This document shows positions 8,133-18,252 of a stretch of 64,000 nucleotides of DNA, piece by piece. Below the pieces are notes generated by a model. The model searched no databases. It was not told the DNA's origin and saw only the letters and a program-made list of their open reading frames with translations. How positions within the stretch are numbered: the stretch's first letter is position 1; each line of letters begins with the position of its first letter. Both the position numbers and the translations under genes were made by a program. This stretch comes from Actibacterium naphthalenivorans (GTDB taxonomy: Bacteria > Pseudomonadota > Alphaproteobacteria > Rhodobacterales > Rhodobacteraceae). The stretch covers positions 310,001 through 374,000 of the forward strand of contig NZ_JACIEQ010000002.1 of assembly GCF_014196965.1 (NCBI RefSeq), in the 5' to 3' direction.

Positions 8133-8181
8133 CATCTTTCGGAAAGTATCCTCGGGGGTCCGGGGGCAGACAGCCCCCGGC
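8133..8181. repeat. Dispersed 3'-end repeat plus GC hairpin
   Basis: Positions 8133-8151 are a 19-base element whose reverse complement matches 53786-53804 at 17 of 19 bases. It is followed by an eight-pair hairpin CCGGGGGC-AGACA-GCCCCCGG (8160-8180) with no T-run. Both copies lie between convergent genes, here the aquaporin gene and the XRE regulator. The hairpin may end or protect mRNAs on both strands. Confidence 0.65.
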
Positions 8182-8209
8182 ACGGCCCCATCACCCGCAC
8201 GACAGCCGC

Positions 8210-8833
8210 TCAACTCAGCGATGTCACCCACAGGATCGTCGCATCCTCCTGGCTGACAGACACCACGTTATGCCCCATCGCGGCATCATAATAGGCGCTG
8301 TCACCCCGGCGCATCTCCACCGGCTCGTAGAATTCGGTGTAAAGCCGGATCACCCCGGTCAACACATACAGGAATTCCTCGCCGTCATGGCGCACCCAGC
8401 CGTCGAACTCGTCGAACGATCGGGCCCGGATCCGCGCGCGATAGGGCAGCATCTGTTTTTTGGTCAGCGCCCCGGCCAGCAGCTCATGTTCATAGGTGGT
8501 CGTGGCATGGGCCGCGCCCTCGCCCGATCTGGTCACGGTCATGCGCCCGTTCACCTGGCCCTTTTTCGGCGGGGTAAAGAGCTGCGGCACCGAAATCGCC
8601 AGCCCCTCGGCCAGCTTTTTCAGCGCCTCATAGGTGGGCGACATCTGCCCGTTCTCGATTTTCGACAGGGTCGATCGCGCCAGCCCGGCCTGATTGGCGG
8701 CCTGTTCCAGCGTCCAGCCGCGGGCGTTGCGCAGCTCGCGCACGCGGGCGCCAAGGTTCAACGGTTCCACCTGCACCTGCTCGCCAGAGGCGCGGGCCAG
8801 ACGGATAAGGCTGGGTTGTTCCTGATCGCTCAT
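8210..8833 (-). CDS. XRE-family regulator with cupin domain
   Basis: A 207-aa protein. Residues about 28-85 form a helix-turn-helix of the Cro/CI type (ARVRELRNARGWTLEQAANQ, then LARSTLSKIENGQMSPTYEAL). The C-terminal half is a cupin sensor domain (HDGEEFLYVLTGVIRLYTEF, then RRGDSAYYDA) that normally binds a small effector. Such regulators often control the divergent metabolic operon, here the acyl-CoA ligase at 8900. Start ATG 8833 sits about nine bases after a -10 box, so the mRNA may be leaderless. Confidence 0.88.
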   Translation of the reverse strand: MSDQEQPSLIRLARASGEQVQVEPLNLGARVRELRNARGWTLEQAANQAGLARSTLSKIENGQMSPTYEALKKLAEGLAISVPQLFTPPKKGQVNGRMTVTRSGEGAAHATTTYEHELLAGALTKKQMLPYRARIRARSFDEFDGWVRHDGEEFLYVLTGVIRLYTEFYEPVEMRRGDSAYYDAAMGHNVVSVSQEDATILWVTSLS

Positions 8834-8841
8834 AGCCTGTG

Positions 8842-8893
8842 CATGTAGCTTCAAGCCCCCGCGCTTGCAACTGCCCTGACGCGGCGATAGCAC
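8842..8893. promoter_or_regulatory. Divergent promoters sharing one -35 hexamer
   Basis: The self-complementary hexamer TTGCAA (8865-8870) stands 17 bp from TAGCAC (8888-8893) on the plus strand and 17 bp from TACATG (8842-8847) on the minus strand. The rightward start would fall at ATG 8900 and the leftward start within three bases of ATG 8833. Only 66 bp separate the two genes, so polymerase could probably use only one direction at a time. Confidence 0.55.
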
Positions 8894-8899
8894 GGGCGC

Positions 8900-10426
8900 A
8901 TGCAAGCCCTTTATGACGCTTTCCCTCCGCAGCCCTGCCCCGCACCGTTCAACCTGGCGGCCTATGTGCTTGCGCAGGCGGCGGCGACGCCCGACAAGAT
9001 CGCGCTGGCCGTGATCACCCCTGCCGGCGCCCGGGAATGGAGCTATGCCCGGCTGGAGGCCGCGGTGCGCGGCGTGGCCGGCGGGCTGACCGCCCTGGGG
9101 CTGGCGCCCGGCGCGCCGATCCTGCTGCGGCTTGGCAACACCGTGGACTTTCCCATCGCCTTTCTGGGCGCCATCGCCGCCGGCCTGTTGCCGGTGCCCA
9201 CCTCGGCCCAGCTGACCACGCCCGAGATCACCAGGCTGGCCCGCGAAATCGAACCGGCGCTGGTGATCGCCGGTCCCGGCGTCGCCCTGCCCGAGGGGGA
9301 TGCCCCGGTGCTCGACACGACCGGGCTGGAGGCGATGTTCACCGCCGCCCCCGGCGGCTATGTGCCGGGCGATCCGGCGCGCCCGGCCTATATGATATAC
9401 ACCTCCGGCACCGGCGGATCACCCCGCGGGGTCATACATGCCCATCGCGCCGTCTGGGCCCGGCGCATGATGTGGGATGGCTGGTACGGGCTGACCTCCG
9501 AAGACCGCCTGCTGCACGCCGGCGCGTTCAACTGGACCTATACGCTCGGCACCGGCCTGCTCGATCCATGGGCGGCGGGCGCCACCGCGCTGATCCCCGG
9601 CGAAGGCGTGGACGCGGCCATGCTGCCGGCGCTTCTGCACGACTATGATGCAACGATTTTCGCCGCCGCGCCGGGTGTTTACCGGCAAATGCTCAAACAT
9701 GGCATCAACGCGGAAATGCCGAAGCTGCGCCACGGGTTGTCGGCGGGCGAAAAGCTGCCCGAAGCCACGCGCCGCGCATGGAACGCGGCCACCGGCACCC
9801 ATATCTACGAGGCGCTGGGAATGTCGGAATGTTCCACCTTCATCTCCGGTGCGCCCGCCCGGCCCGCGCCCGTTCCGGCCTCGGGCTATCCGCAGCCGGG
9901 CCGCCGGATTGCCGTGCTTGGCCCCGATTTCACGCCGGTCGAACGGGGCGTGGCCGGGCAACTGGCCATCTCCAACCGCGACCCCGGTCTGATGCTGGGT
10001 TATTGGAAGGCGGAAGAGGAAACAAAGGCCCGTTTCAGCGGCGAATGGTTCCTGACCGGCGACATGGTCGAGATGGCCGAGGATGGCGCGATCACCTATC
10101 TGGGCCGGACCGACGACATGATGAACGCTGGCGGCTTTCGCGTCTCCCCGATGGAGGTGGAGGCCGCGCTCTGCCAGCACCCGAACCTGCAGGAGGTCGC
10201 CGTGGCGGAGGTCAGGGTGAAGGCCGACACCACCGTGATCGCGGCCTTCTACAGCGGCACCAGAACCGATGACGCGGCCCTGAAGGCCTATGCCGAAACC
10301 CGGCTGGCGCGGTACAAGCAGCCGCGTCTCTACGTGCATATGGACGTTCTGCCAAAGGGCGGGAACGGCAAACTCAACCGCCGCGCGCTGCGCGAAACCT
10401 GGGAGGCCGCGCATGCCGAAGCTTGA
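8900..10426 (+). CDS. AMP-forming acyl-CoA synthetase (benzoate-CoA-ligase-like)
   Basis: A 508-aa ANL-superfamily enzyme that activates a carboxylic acid as acyl-AMP and then acyl-CoA. The P-loop YTSGTGGSPRG occupies residues 167-177. The A5-type motif appears as YEALGMSE, the GDM/GRTDDMMNAGGFRVSP hinge is present, and PKGGNGKLNRR near the end holds the adenylation Lys. The substrate cannot be read from sequence; similarity in layout to benzoate-CoA ligases is an impression only. It is the first gene of an operon with a DsbA-like protein and an MFS transporter. Confidence 0.85.
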   Translation: MQALYDAFPPQPCPAPFNLAAYVLAQAAATPDKIALAVITPAGAREWSYARLEAAVRGVAGGLTALGLAPGAPILLRLGNTVDFPIAFLGAIAAGLLPVPTSAQLTTPEITRLAREIEPALVIAGPGVALPEGDAPVLDTTGLEAMFTAAPGGYVPGDPARPAYMIYTSGTGGSPRGVIHAHRAVWARRMMWDGWYGLTSEDRLLHAGAFNWTYTLGTGLLDPWAAGATALIPGEGVDAAMLPALLHDYDATIFAAAPGVYRQMLKHGINAEMPKLRHGLSAGEKLPEATRRAWNAATGTHIYEALGMSECSTFISGAPARPAPVPASGYPQPGRRIAVLGPDFTPVERGVAGQLAISNRDPGLMLGYWKAEEETKARFSGEWFLTGDMVEMAEDGAITYLGRTDDMMNAGGFRVSPMEVEAALCQHPNLQEVAVAEVRVKADTTVIAAFYSGTRTDDAALKAYAETRLARYKQPRLYVHMDVLPKGGNGKLNRRALRETWEAAHAEA

Positions 10427-11066
10427 CATCCTGTCCGATCCGATCTGCCCCTGGTGCTATATCGGCAAGGCCAACCTTGATCGCGCGCTGGCCGCGCATC
10501 CCGATCACCCCTTCATCATCGAATGGCACCCGTTCCAGCTCAACCCCGGCATGCCGCCCGAAGGCATGGACAGGCGGACCTATCTGGAGGCCAAGTTCGG
10601 CGGCAAGGAGAACGCCGTGAAAACCTATGCCCGCATCGCCGAAGCCGCCGAAGAGGCCGGGCTGATGATCAACTTTGCCGCCATCGAACGAACGCCCAGC
10701 ACCCTGAACGCGCACCGGCTGATCCACTGGGCGGGGATCGAGGGGCGGCAGACCGCCGTCGTGTCCTTGCTGTTCGAAGCCTATTTCGAAAAGGGGCTGG
10801 ATATCGGCGATACCGAGGTGCTGGCGCAGATCGCCGAGCGGGCGGAAATGGATGGTGCCGTGGCGCGCCGGCTGCTGGCGGGCGATGCCGATGCCGATCT
10901 CATCGCCGCCCGCGACGCGCATGCGCGCGCGCGTGGGGTCGATGGCGTGCCGACCTTCATACTGGCCAACCAACATGTTCTCGTGGGCGCCCAGCCGAGC
11001 GCGCTGTGGGAGCAGATGATCAACGAAATCAATGAAATACCTCCCGAAGGGACGCCGATACAATAA
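10413..11066 (+). CDS. DsbA-family (FrnE-like) oxidoreductase
   Basis: A 217-aa thioredoxin-fold protein of the 2-hydroxychromene-2-carboxylate isomerase/FrnE group, with active-site CPWC (Cys12-Cys15) in LDILSDPICPWCYIGK and the cis-Pro loop in VDGVPTFIL. There is no signal peptide, so it is cytosolic, unlike true DsbA. The gene begins inside the ligase gene (14-bp overlap), with GGGAGG as ribosome site. Its link to the acyl-CoA ligase and the exporter downstream is consistent but not explained by sequence. Confidence 0.88.
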   Translation: MPKLDILSDPICPWCYIGKANLDRALAAHPDHPFIIEWHPFQLNPGMPPEGMDRRTYLEAKFGGKENAVKTYARIAEAAEEAGLMINFAAIERTPSTLNAHRLIHWAGIEGRQTAVVSLLFEAYFEKGLDIGDTEVLAQIAERAEMDGAVARRLLAGDADADLIAARDAHARARGVDGVPTFILANQHVLVGAQPSALWEQMINEINEIPPEGTPIQ

Positions 11067-11103
11067 GGCGCGCGACGGTAGATCGGAAGCGGAGAAAACA
11101 GCA

Positions 11104-12306
11104 ATGAATGCACCCACCCAGCGGCTTGGCCAGACCGAATTCATCGCCATGATCGCGATGATGTTCGCCACAATCGCCTTTTCCATCGATGCGATGCTGC
11201 CCGCCCTGCCCGTGATCGGGCAAGAGCTTTCGCCCGGCAACCTGAACCGCGCCCAGCTTATCATCACCAGCTTCGTGTTCGGCATGGGGATCGGTACGCT
11301 GATGTCGGGGCCCTTGTCCGATGCCTTCGGGCGGCGGCCGGTGATCATCGCCGGGGCGGGGCTTTACATTGTCGGGGCGTGCCTGGCCTGGGCCGCCGGA
11401 TCGCTGGAAATGGTGCTGGCCGCGCGCGTGCTGCAGGGGCTTGGCGCGGCGGGCCCGCGTGTGGTTTCGCTGGCGGTGGTGCGCGACCTTTATTCAGGGC
11501 GCGATATGGCGCGGATCACCTCGTTCGTGATGATGATCTTCACCCTGTTGCCGGCTCTGGCGCCGACGGTGGGCGCGGGCGTCATCCTTTTCACCGGCTG
11601 GCGCGGCATCTTCGCGGTGTTCGTGCTGTTCTCGGTGGTGTCCGTCGGGTGGTTCTCCCTGCGCCAGCCCGAAACCCTGCTGCCCGCGCGGCGGCGGCCG
11701 CTGCAGGCCGCGCTGTTGATCGCAGCGGCGAAAGAGGTGTTTTCACGCCGTCTTGTCACCATCGCGATCATTGTTCAGACCCTGATCTTCGCAACGCTGT
11801 TCATGATGATCTCCTCGACGCAGCAGATTTTCGATCTTTACTTTGGTAAAAGCGCCACCTTCCCGCTCTGGTTCGGGTTCATCGCCATCGTCGCCGGTAC
11901 CGCCAGCGTCGCCAACGCACAGCTCGTGGGCCGCCTCGGCATGCGCTTTCTGATCCGGAACACGCTGAATATGGTGGCCGCGGGCTCGGCGATCATGCTG
12001 ATCTTTCTGGTGTTCGGCCTGTGGCCCGACTGGGCGGAGTTTCCGGCCTATGTGGTCTTTTCGATCGCGGTTTTCGGCACGATGGGCCTGACCATCGGCA
12101 ACCTCAACGCACTGGCGATGGAGCCGCTGGGCCATATCGCGGGCATGGCGGCCTCGGTCATCGGGGCGGTGGCAACCGTGCTGTCGGTGGTGATTGCGGC
12201 GCCTGTCGGGCTGGCCTTCGACGGCACGCCGGTGCCTCTGGCCACCGGTATCTTCCTGGCGTTCGCGATCGCGCGGCTGGCGATGCTCTGGCTGCCCAAC
12301 GACTAG
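11104..12306 (+). CDS. MFS transporter, Bcr/CflA drug-efflux type
   Basis: A 400-aa protein with twelve predicted membrane helices. The loop 2-3 signature GPLSDAFGRRPVIIAG is the MFS motif A, and LPALPVIGQEL plus the following SFVFGMGIGTLMSGP fit the Bcr/CflA subfamily of proton-coupled drug exporters. Start ATG 11104 has GCGGAG about nine bases upstream; an earlier in-frame ATG at 11032 would overlap the FrnE-like gene. It closes the 8900-12306 operon. Confidence 0.87.
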   Translation: MNAPTQRLGQTEFIAMIAMMFATIAFSIDAMLPALPVIGQELSPGNLNRAQLIITSFVFGMGIGTLMSGPLSDAFGRRPVIIAGAGLYIVGACLAWAAGSLEMVLAARVLQGLGAAGPRVVSLAVVRDLYSGRDMARITSFVMMIFTLLPALAPTVGAGVILFTGWRGIFAVFVLFSVVSVGWFSLRQPETLLPARRRPLQAALLIAAAKEVFSRRLVTIAIIVQTLIFATLFMMISSTQQIFDLYFGKSATFPLWFGFIAIVAGTASVANAQLVGRLGMRFLIRNTLNMVAAGSAIMLIFLVFGLWPDWAEFPAYVVFSIAVFGTMGLTIGNLNALAMEPLGHIAGMAASVIGAVATVLSVVIAAPVGLAFDGTPVPLATGIFLAFAIARLAMLWLPND

Positions 12307-12313
12307 GCGGCGC

Positions 12314-12334
12314 GGGCGGGCGCTCAGCCCGCCC
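12314..12334. terminator. GC hairpin at the convergent MFS/mfd junction
   Basis: GGGCGGGC-GCTCA-GCCCGCCC, an eight-pair stem that overlaps the last codons of mfd. No T-run follows on either side, so it may be a weak bidirectional terminator or a stabiliser of 3' ends. Confidence 0.4.
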
Positions 12335-15300
12335 CGGCCTTCGCCTTCTTCTTTTTCTCGATCACCTTTTCGGCCAGATCGCGGGCAATGCCATAGGCGC
12401 CCTTGATCTTGTCGCTTTCCTTCTGCCAGTCGCGCAACAGGATGATCTTGTTGTCCTTCACCTTGGCCGCCCCCTTCTGCGCCTGAATGAAATCAACGAG
12501 ACCCTCGGGCGAGGCGAATTTGTCATTGTGGAACTGGATCGTGGCGCCCTTGGGCCCGCCGTCGAGCTTGGTGATGCCTGCGCGTTTGCACATCGCCTTG
12601 ATCCGCACGATCAGCAGCAGCGTGTTCACCTCTTTCGGCAGCGGCCCGAACCGGTCGATCAGTTCGGCGGCGAAGCCCTCCAGCTCGACCTTGGTCGACA
12701 GGCCGGACAGCCGCCGGTAGAGCCCCAGGCGCACGTCCAGATCGGGCACGTAATCCTCGGGGATCAGCACCGGCACCCCGAGGTTGATCTGCGGCGACCA
12801 TTGATCGTCGCCCTCGCTCAACCCCTCCAGCTCGCCCGAGCGGATCTTGGAAATCGCCTCTTCCAGCATCGATTGATAAAGCTCGAACCCCACTTCGCGC
12901 ACATGGCCCGATTGCTCTTCGCCCACCAGATTGCCGGCGCCGCGAATGTCCAGATCCTGGCTGGCCAGCGTGAACCCGGCGCCCAGCGTATCGAGGCTGC
13001 CCAGAACCCGCAGGCGCTTTTCCGCATTCGGCGTCAGCGGTGCGCGCGGCTTGGTCGTCAGATAGGCATAGGCGCGGGTTTTGCTGCGCCCCACCCGGCC
13101 TCGGATCTGGTAGAGCTGCGCCAGCCCGAACATGTCGGCCCGGTGCACCACCATCGTGTTGGCGGTGGGAATGTCGAGCCCGCTTTCGACGATCGTGGTG
13201 GCCAGCAGCACGTCATACTTGCCGTCGTAAAACGCATTCATCCGGTCATCCAGCTCGCCCGCCGCCATCTGGCCATGGGCGGTGACGAAGGTGATTTCGG
13301 GCACCTGTTCGCGCAGGAACTCCTCGATCTCGGGCAGGTCGGAAATGCGCGGCACCACGTAAAAGCTCTGCCCGCCCCGGTAATGCTCGCGCAGCAGCGC
13401 CTCGCGCACCGTCACGGCATCGAATTCCGACACATAGGTGCGGATCGACAGCCGGTCCACCGGCGGGGTGCCGATGATCGACAGATCGCGCACCCCGGTC
13501 AGCGACATCTGAAGCGTGCGCGGAATCGGCGTGGCGGTCAGGGTCAGCACATGGATATCGCTGCGCATCTGCTTCAGCCGCTCCTTGTGGCTGACGCCGA
13601 AATGCTGTTCCTCGTCGATGATCAGCAGGCCCAGGTTCTGGAACCGGATGTTCTTGGCCAGCAGCGCGTGGGTGCCGATGCAGATATCGACCGTGCCATC
13701 AGCCAGCCCGGCGCGGGTGGCGGCGGCCTCTTTCGCGCCGACGAAACGCGAAAGCTGGCGCACCTGAAGCGGGAAGCCGCGGAACCTTTCGCGAAAGCTC
13801 TTGGCGTGCTGCCGGGCCAGCAGGGTGGTCGGCGCGATCACCGCCACCTGCACCCCCGACATCGCCGCGACAAAGGCCGCGCGCATGGCGACCTCGGTTT
13901 TGCCGAAGCCGACATCGCCGCAGATCAGCCTGTCCATCGGGCGGCCCGAGGCGAGATCGGTCAGCACATCCTCGATCGCGCGCAGCTGATCCTCGGTCTC
14001 CTCATAGGGGAAACGGGCGGCGAATTCTTCCCACATGTGATGGTTCGGCTCCATCACCGGCGCCTTGCGCAGGGCGCGTTCGGCCGCCACCCGGATCAGC
14101 TTGTCGGCGATCTGGCGGATGCGTTCCTTCAGCTTGGCCTTCTTGGCCTGCCACGCGCCGCCGCCCAGCTTGTCGAGCAAGCCCTCGTCGTGGCCGTAAC
14201 GGCTGAGCAGCTCGATATTCTCGACCGGCAGGAACAACCTGTCGCCACCGGCATATTCCAGCGCGATACATTCATGCGGCGCGCCCATGGCGGTGATGGT
14301 TTCCAGCCCGTTGTAGCGGCCCACGCCATGTTCGACATGCACCACCAGATCGCCGGGCGACAGCGATTGCGCCTCTGTCAGAAAATTCTCGGCCCGCTTG
14401 CGTTTCTTCGGGGCGCGGATCAGTCGGTCGCCCAGCACGTCCTGTTCGGAAATCACGGTAAGCTGCGGCGCCTCGAACCCGTGTTCCAGGGCCCAGACCA
14501 CCAGATAAAGCCCCCGGCCCGGCGTTACCTCGCGCATGTCGGTGATCGGCCGGGCGTCTTTCACGCCCTCATCCTCCATCAACCCGTTCAGCCGCTCGCG
14601 CGCGCCTTCGGAGTAGGACGCGATGACAACAGGGCCATCTTCGCGCTTTGCCTTGATGTGATCGGCCAGGGCGTTGAAAAGGCTGACATGTTCGAGCTGT
14701 CTCTCGGGTGAGAAATTGCGCCCGATCCGCCCGCCCGCGTCGATCACCCCGGGGCCGGTGCCCTGTGGCAGCGGGTTCAGCCGCAGCACACGGTGGCCCG
14801 CCACGGCGGCCTCCCATGCGGCGTCATCCAGATAGAGCAGCCCCGGCGGGCAGGGTTTGTAAACCGTGCCAAGCCGGTTCTTCTGGCCCATCGCCTCGCG
14901 CCGGGTATCATACTGATCGGCGATACTGTCCCACCGGCTCAGGCGCGACGGCGTGACCTGATCGTCAAGAAAGACCGGCGCATCGGGCAGATAGTCGAAC
15001 AGCGTTTCCAGCTTTTCATGGAAGAAGGGCAGCCAGTGTTCGGCCCCCTGATGCTTGCGCCCGGCGCTGATCGCCTCGTAGAGCGGATCATCGCTGCCGG
15101 CGGTGCCGAATTCGATCCGGTAATTCTGGCGAAAGCGGGTGATCGCGGCCTCGTCCAGAATGACCTCGGACACAGGCGCAAGCTCTACCACCGAGAGCTT
15201 TTCGGTGGTGCGCTGGGTGGCCGGATCGAACCGCCGCGCGCCGTCCAGAACATCGCCGAACAGATCCAGCCGCACCGGCCCGCTCTGGCCCGGCGAAAAC

Positions 15301-15791
15301 ACGTCGATGATGCCGCCGCGAATGGCGAAATCGCCGGGCTCCATCACCGTGGGGGATTGTGAAAACCCCATGCGTGTCAGGAAGTTGCGCAGCGACGCTT
15401 CGTCAACGCGCTGACCGACCCGCGCGGTGAACGACGCCTCTTTCAGCACCGCCCGCGCCGGCATCCGCTGGGTTGCCGCCGACAGGGTGGTCAGCAGGAT
15501 GAACGGCCCCGGCACCCCGTGCGCCAGCGCCGCCAGCGTGGCCATGCGCGCCGCCGAAACCTCGGCATTGGGCGACATCCGGTCGAAGGGCAGGCAATCC
15601 CACCCCGGCAGGGTCAGGACAACGGCATCGGGCGCGAAAAAGGCCAGCGCGGCGCGCATCGCCGCAAGCCGCTTGTCGTCGCGCGCGACATGGATGACAG
15701 GCCGGCCCGCGCTTTCCAGTTCGCGCACGAGAAGCTTCGCGTCGAAGCCTTCCGGCGCGCCGCCGACGGTGATGTGGGTGTTTTGAGACAT
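12324..15791 (-). CDS. mfd: Transcription-repair coupling factor
   Basis: A full-length Mfd of 1155 aa. It removes RNA polymerase stalled at DNA damage and recruits UvrA. The N-terminal UvrB-like region is followed by the RNA-polymerase interaction domain (GDLVVHVEHGVGRYNGLE, about residue 480), then the RecG-like motor with Walker A (GDVGFGKTE), the DEEQHFG box, TATPIPRTLQ, and QIRGRVGRS. The C-terminal TRCF domain keeps the PVLIPEDYVPD segment. The Lys-rich tail (KKKKAKAG) is normal. It lies 31 bp downstream of a membrane-protein gene on the same strand. Confidence 0.97.
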   Translation of the reverse strand: MSQNTHITVGGAPEGFDAKLLVRELESAGRPVIHVARDDKRLAAMRAALAFFAPDAVVLTLPGWDCLPFDRMSPNAEVSAARMATLAALAHGVPGPFILLTTLSAATQRMPARAVLKEASFTARVGQRVDEASLRNFLTRMGFSQSPTVMEPGDFAIRGGIIDVFSPGQSGPVRLDLFGDVLDGARRFDPATQRTTEKLSVVELAPVSEVILDEAAITRFRQNYRIEFGTAGSDDPLYEAISAGRKHQGAEHWLPFFHEKLETLFDYLPDAPVFLDDQVTPSRLSRWDSIADQYDTRREAMGQKNRLGTVYKPCPPGLLYLDDAAWEAAVAGHRVLRLNPLPQGTGPGVIDAGGRIGRNFSPERQLEHVSLFNALADHIKAKREDGPVVIASYSEGARERLNGLMEDEGVKDARPITDMREVTPGRGLYLVVWALEHGFEAPQLTVISEQDVLGDRLIRAPKKRKRAENFLTEAQSLSPGDLVVHVEHGVGRYNGLETITAMGAPHECIALEYAGGDRLFLPVENIELLSRYGHDEGLLDKLGGGAWQAKKAKLKERIRQIADKLIRVAAERALRKAPVMEPNHHMWEEFAARFPYEETEDQLRAIEDVLTDLASGRPMDRLICGDVGFGKTEVAMRAAFVAAMSGVQVAVIAPTTLLARQHAKSFRERFRGFPLQVRQLSRFVGAKEAAATRAGLADGTVDICIGTHALLAKNIRFQNLGLLIIDEEQHFGVSHKERLKQMRSDIHVLTLTATPIPRTLQMSLTGVRDLSIIGTPPVDRLSIRTYVSEFDAVTVREALLREHYRGGQSFYVVPRISDLPEIEEFLREQVPEITFVTAHGQMAAGELDDRMNAFYDGKYDVLLATTIVESGLDIPTANTMVVHRADMFGLAQLYQIRGRVGRSKTRAYAYLTTKPRAPLTPNAEKRLRVLGSLDTLGAGFTLASQDLDIRGAGNLVGEEQSGHVREVGFELYQSMLEEAISKIRSGELEGLSEGDDQWSPQINLGVPVLIPEDYVPDLDVRLGLYRRLSGLSTKVELEGFAAELIDRFGPLPKEVNTLLLIVRIKAMCKRAGITKLDGGPKGATIQFHNDKFASPEGLVDFIQAQKGAAKVKDNKIILLRDWQKESDKIKGAYGIARDLAEKVIEKKKKAKAGAG

Positions 15792-15822
15792 GCGCGTCAG
15801 ATAGCCATGCGCGGGCGCCGGG

Positions 15823-16350
15823 TCAATTTCCCAGCGCGCCGATGGAAAGGTTCTGCCACATCCCCCAGAAGGCTGTGACGAGGATCGCGAGCATGCCGAT
15901 CGCCTGGGTATAGAAGCGGTGCCGCCGCAGCCGGGCGAACAGCGGCGGCCCTTCCAGCCCGTGGCGGGCGATGGCGCGGGCGGTATGGATCGACAGCAGC
16001 CCGACCACGCTCATCGGGAAGGCCAGCAGGAACACCGCCTGACAGAATTCGACCGCGTAGTAGAAACCCAGCACCGCCAGGATCGTCAGAAGAAACGACA
16101 CGATCGCCAGAAGCCATGTGCCCGACACGCCGGAGATATAGAGAATGCGGTTGACGTTGATGCGCACCAGATCATGCACATCGGTCTCCACCTGCCCGCC
16201 CTTGCGCGCGGCGCGCTGCACCAGATCAAAGGGCACCCCGATCACCCAGTGCGATGCGGTCGACCAGCTTACGGCAAGCGCGATCCAGTACCACAGGTTG
16301 GAGAAGGATCGCATGTCGATCACTTCAAAGACGGTCTGATACCAGTCCAA
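15823..16350 (-). CDS. Conserved four-helix membrane protein of unknown function
   Basis: A 175-aa protein with about four membrane helices (near residues 18-40, 95-120, 125-145, 150-168) joined by a cytoplasmic loop rich in charged residues (RAARKGGQVETDVHDLVR). I recall homologues in Rhodobacterales carrying an unhelpful label tying them to the Suf complex, but nothing here supports that. The start is a TTG at 16350 with GGGGGCAGG upstream; ATG 16314 is the alternative. It is upstream of mfd on the same strand and divergent from hemB. Confidence 0.65.
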   Translation of the reverse strand: MDWYQTVFEVIDMRSFSNLWYWIALAVSWSTASHWVIGVPFDLVQRAARKGGQVETDVHDLVRINVNRILYISGVSGTWLLAIVSFLLTILAVLGFYYAVEFCQAVFLLAFPMSVVGLLSIHTARAIARHGLEGPPLFARLRRHRFYTQAIGMLAILVTAFWGMWQNLSIGALGN

Positions 16351-16388
16351 CTGCCTGCCCCCGGTCTATGCCTGTTGCCGGAGATTAG

Positions 16389-17471
<1,083 letters not shown>

Positions 17472-17592
17472 GCGGCGTGCGGGAAATCGCCGCTGACCAC
17501 AAGACCTGATGACATTCAGGGCAAAAACCACTATTACTTGCGTCAATGGTCGTATAAGGCCGACAGTGCAAAACATATAAAAGGGCAGAGGC

Positions 17593-18153
17593 ATGAGCAT
17601 GTTTTCCCGCCGATCTTTTCTGATGGCCGCAGGCGCCTCGACCGCGCTGACGGCGGCCTGCGGCAATGGCGTCGGATCCACCGGCGCATCGACCATCGAC
17701 GCGCGGGTCGACAGCACCCGCGACTATCTGTTCAACAGATATCCCGGCACCGCCGATCTGGAGGCCAAGGCCCAGGGCGTGCTGTGGATGCCCCTGATCA
17801 CCAAGGCAGGGTTCTTTCTTGGCGGCGCCTACGGCAAGGGCGCGCTGCGGATCGACAATATCACCGTCGATTACTATTCGGCCACCCAGGCCAATGTCGG
17901 CCTGCAGATCGGCGCCCAGCAATATGCCCATGCGCTGTTCTTCATGACAGAAGACGCGCTTTCGACCTTCCGCCGCTCTGCCGGCTGGTCGGCGGGCGCG
18001 GACATGGAATATGCGCTGAACGACAAGGGCGGCAACCTCAGCGCCGAAACGCTGACGGCGCTCGATCCCGTGATCGCCATCGTCTTCGGCCAGTCCGGCC
18101 TGATCGTCGGCGCCACGCTGGAAGGCACGAAATACACGCGCATCATTCCGTAA
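17593..18153 (+). CDS. SYLF/Ysc84-domain lipoprotein
   Basis: A 186-aa exported protein. The N-terminus has RR (SRRSF) and a lipobox-like LTAAC (Cys23), so it may be a Tat- or Sec-exported lipoprotein. The rest is a SYLF (Ysc84) lipid-binding domain: AQGVLWMPLITKAGFFLGGA followed by YGKGALR and VGLQIGAQQ. Eukaryotic SYLF proteins bind phosphoinositides; the bacterial role is unclear, probably envelope lipid binding. GGGCAGAGGC precedes the ATG. Confidence 0.85.
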   Translation: MSMFSRRSFLMAAGASTALTAACGNGVGSTGASTIDARVDSTRDYLFNRYPGTADLEAKAQGVLWMPLITKAGFFLGGAYGKGALRIDNITVDYYSATQANVGLQIGAQQYAHALFFMTEDALSTFRRSAGWSAGADMEYALNDKGGNLSAETLTALDPVIAIVFGQSGLIVGATLEGTKYTRIIP

Positions 18154-18188
18154 CGGCACGGGGCGGCCCCGAGGGAGCTGCGCCGTCA

Positions 18189-18217
18189 TTGCATCTTCGT
18201 ATCCGGCCGTTTAACTG
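18189..18217 (+). promoter_or_regulatory. Candidate promoter of the acylase gene
   Basis: TTGCAT (18189-18194), 17-bp spacer, TAACTG (18212-18217), leaving a leader of roughly 30 bases before ATG 18253. Confidence 0.4.
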
Positions 18218-18252
18218 AAGGCTCCCTTCGGGCCGTCACAAACGGGAACCTC

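Noticed and set aside
12021-14711. A very long open frame opposite mfd on the plus strand
   Set aside because: It mirrors the high-GC third-position bias of mfd. The translation is rich in His, Arg, Gln and Gly with no recognisable domain.
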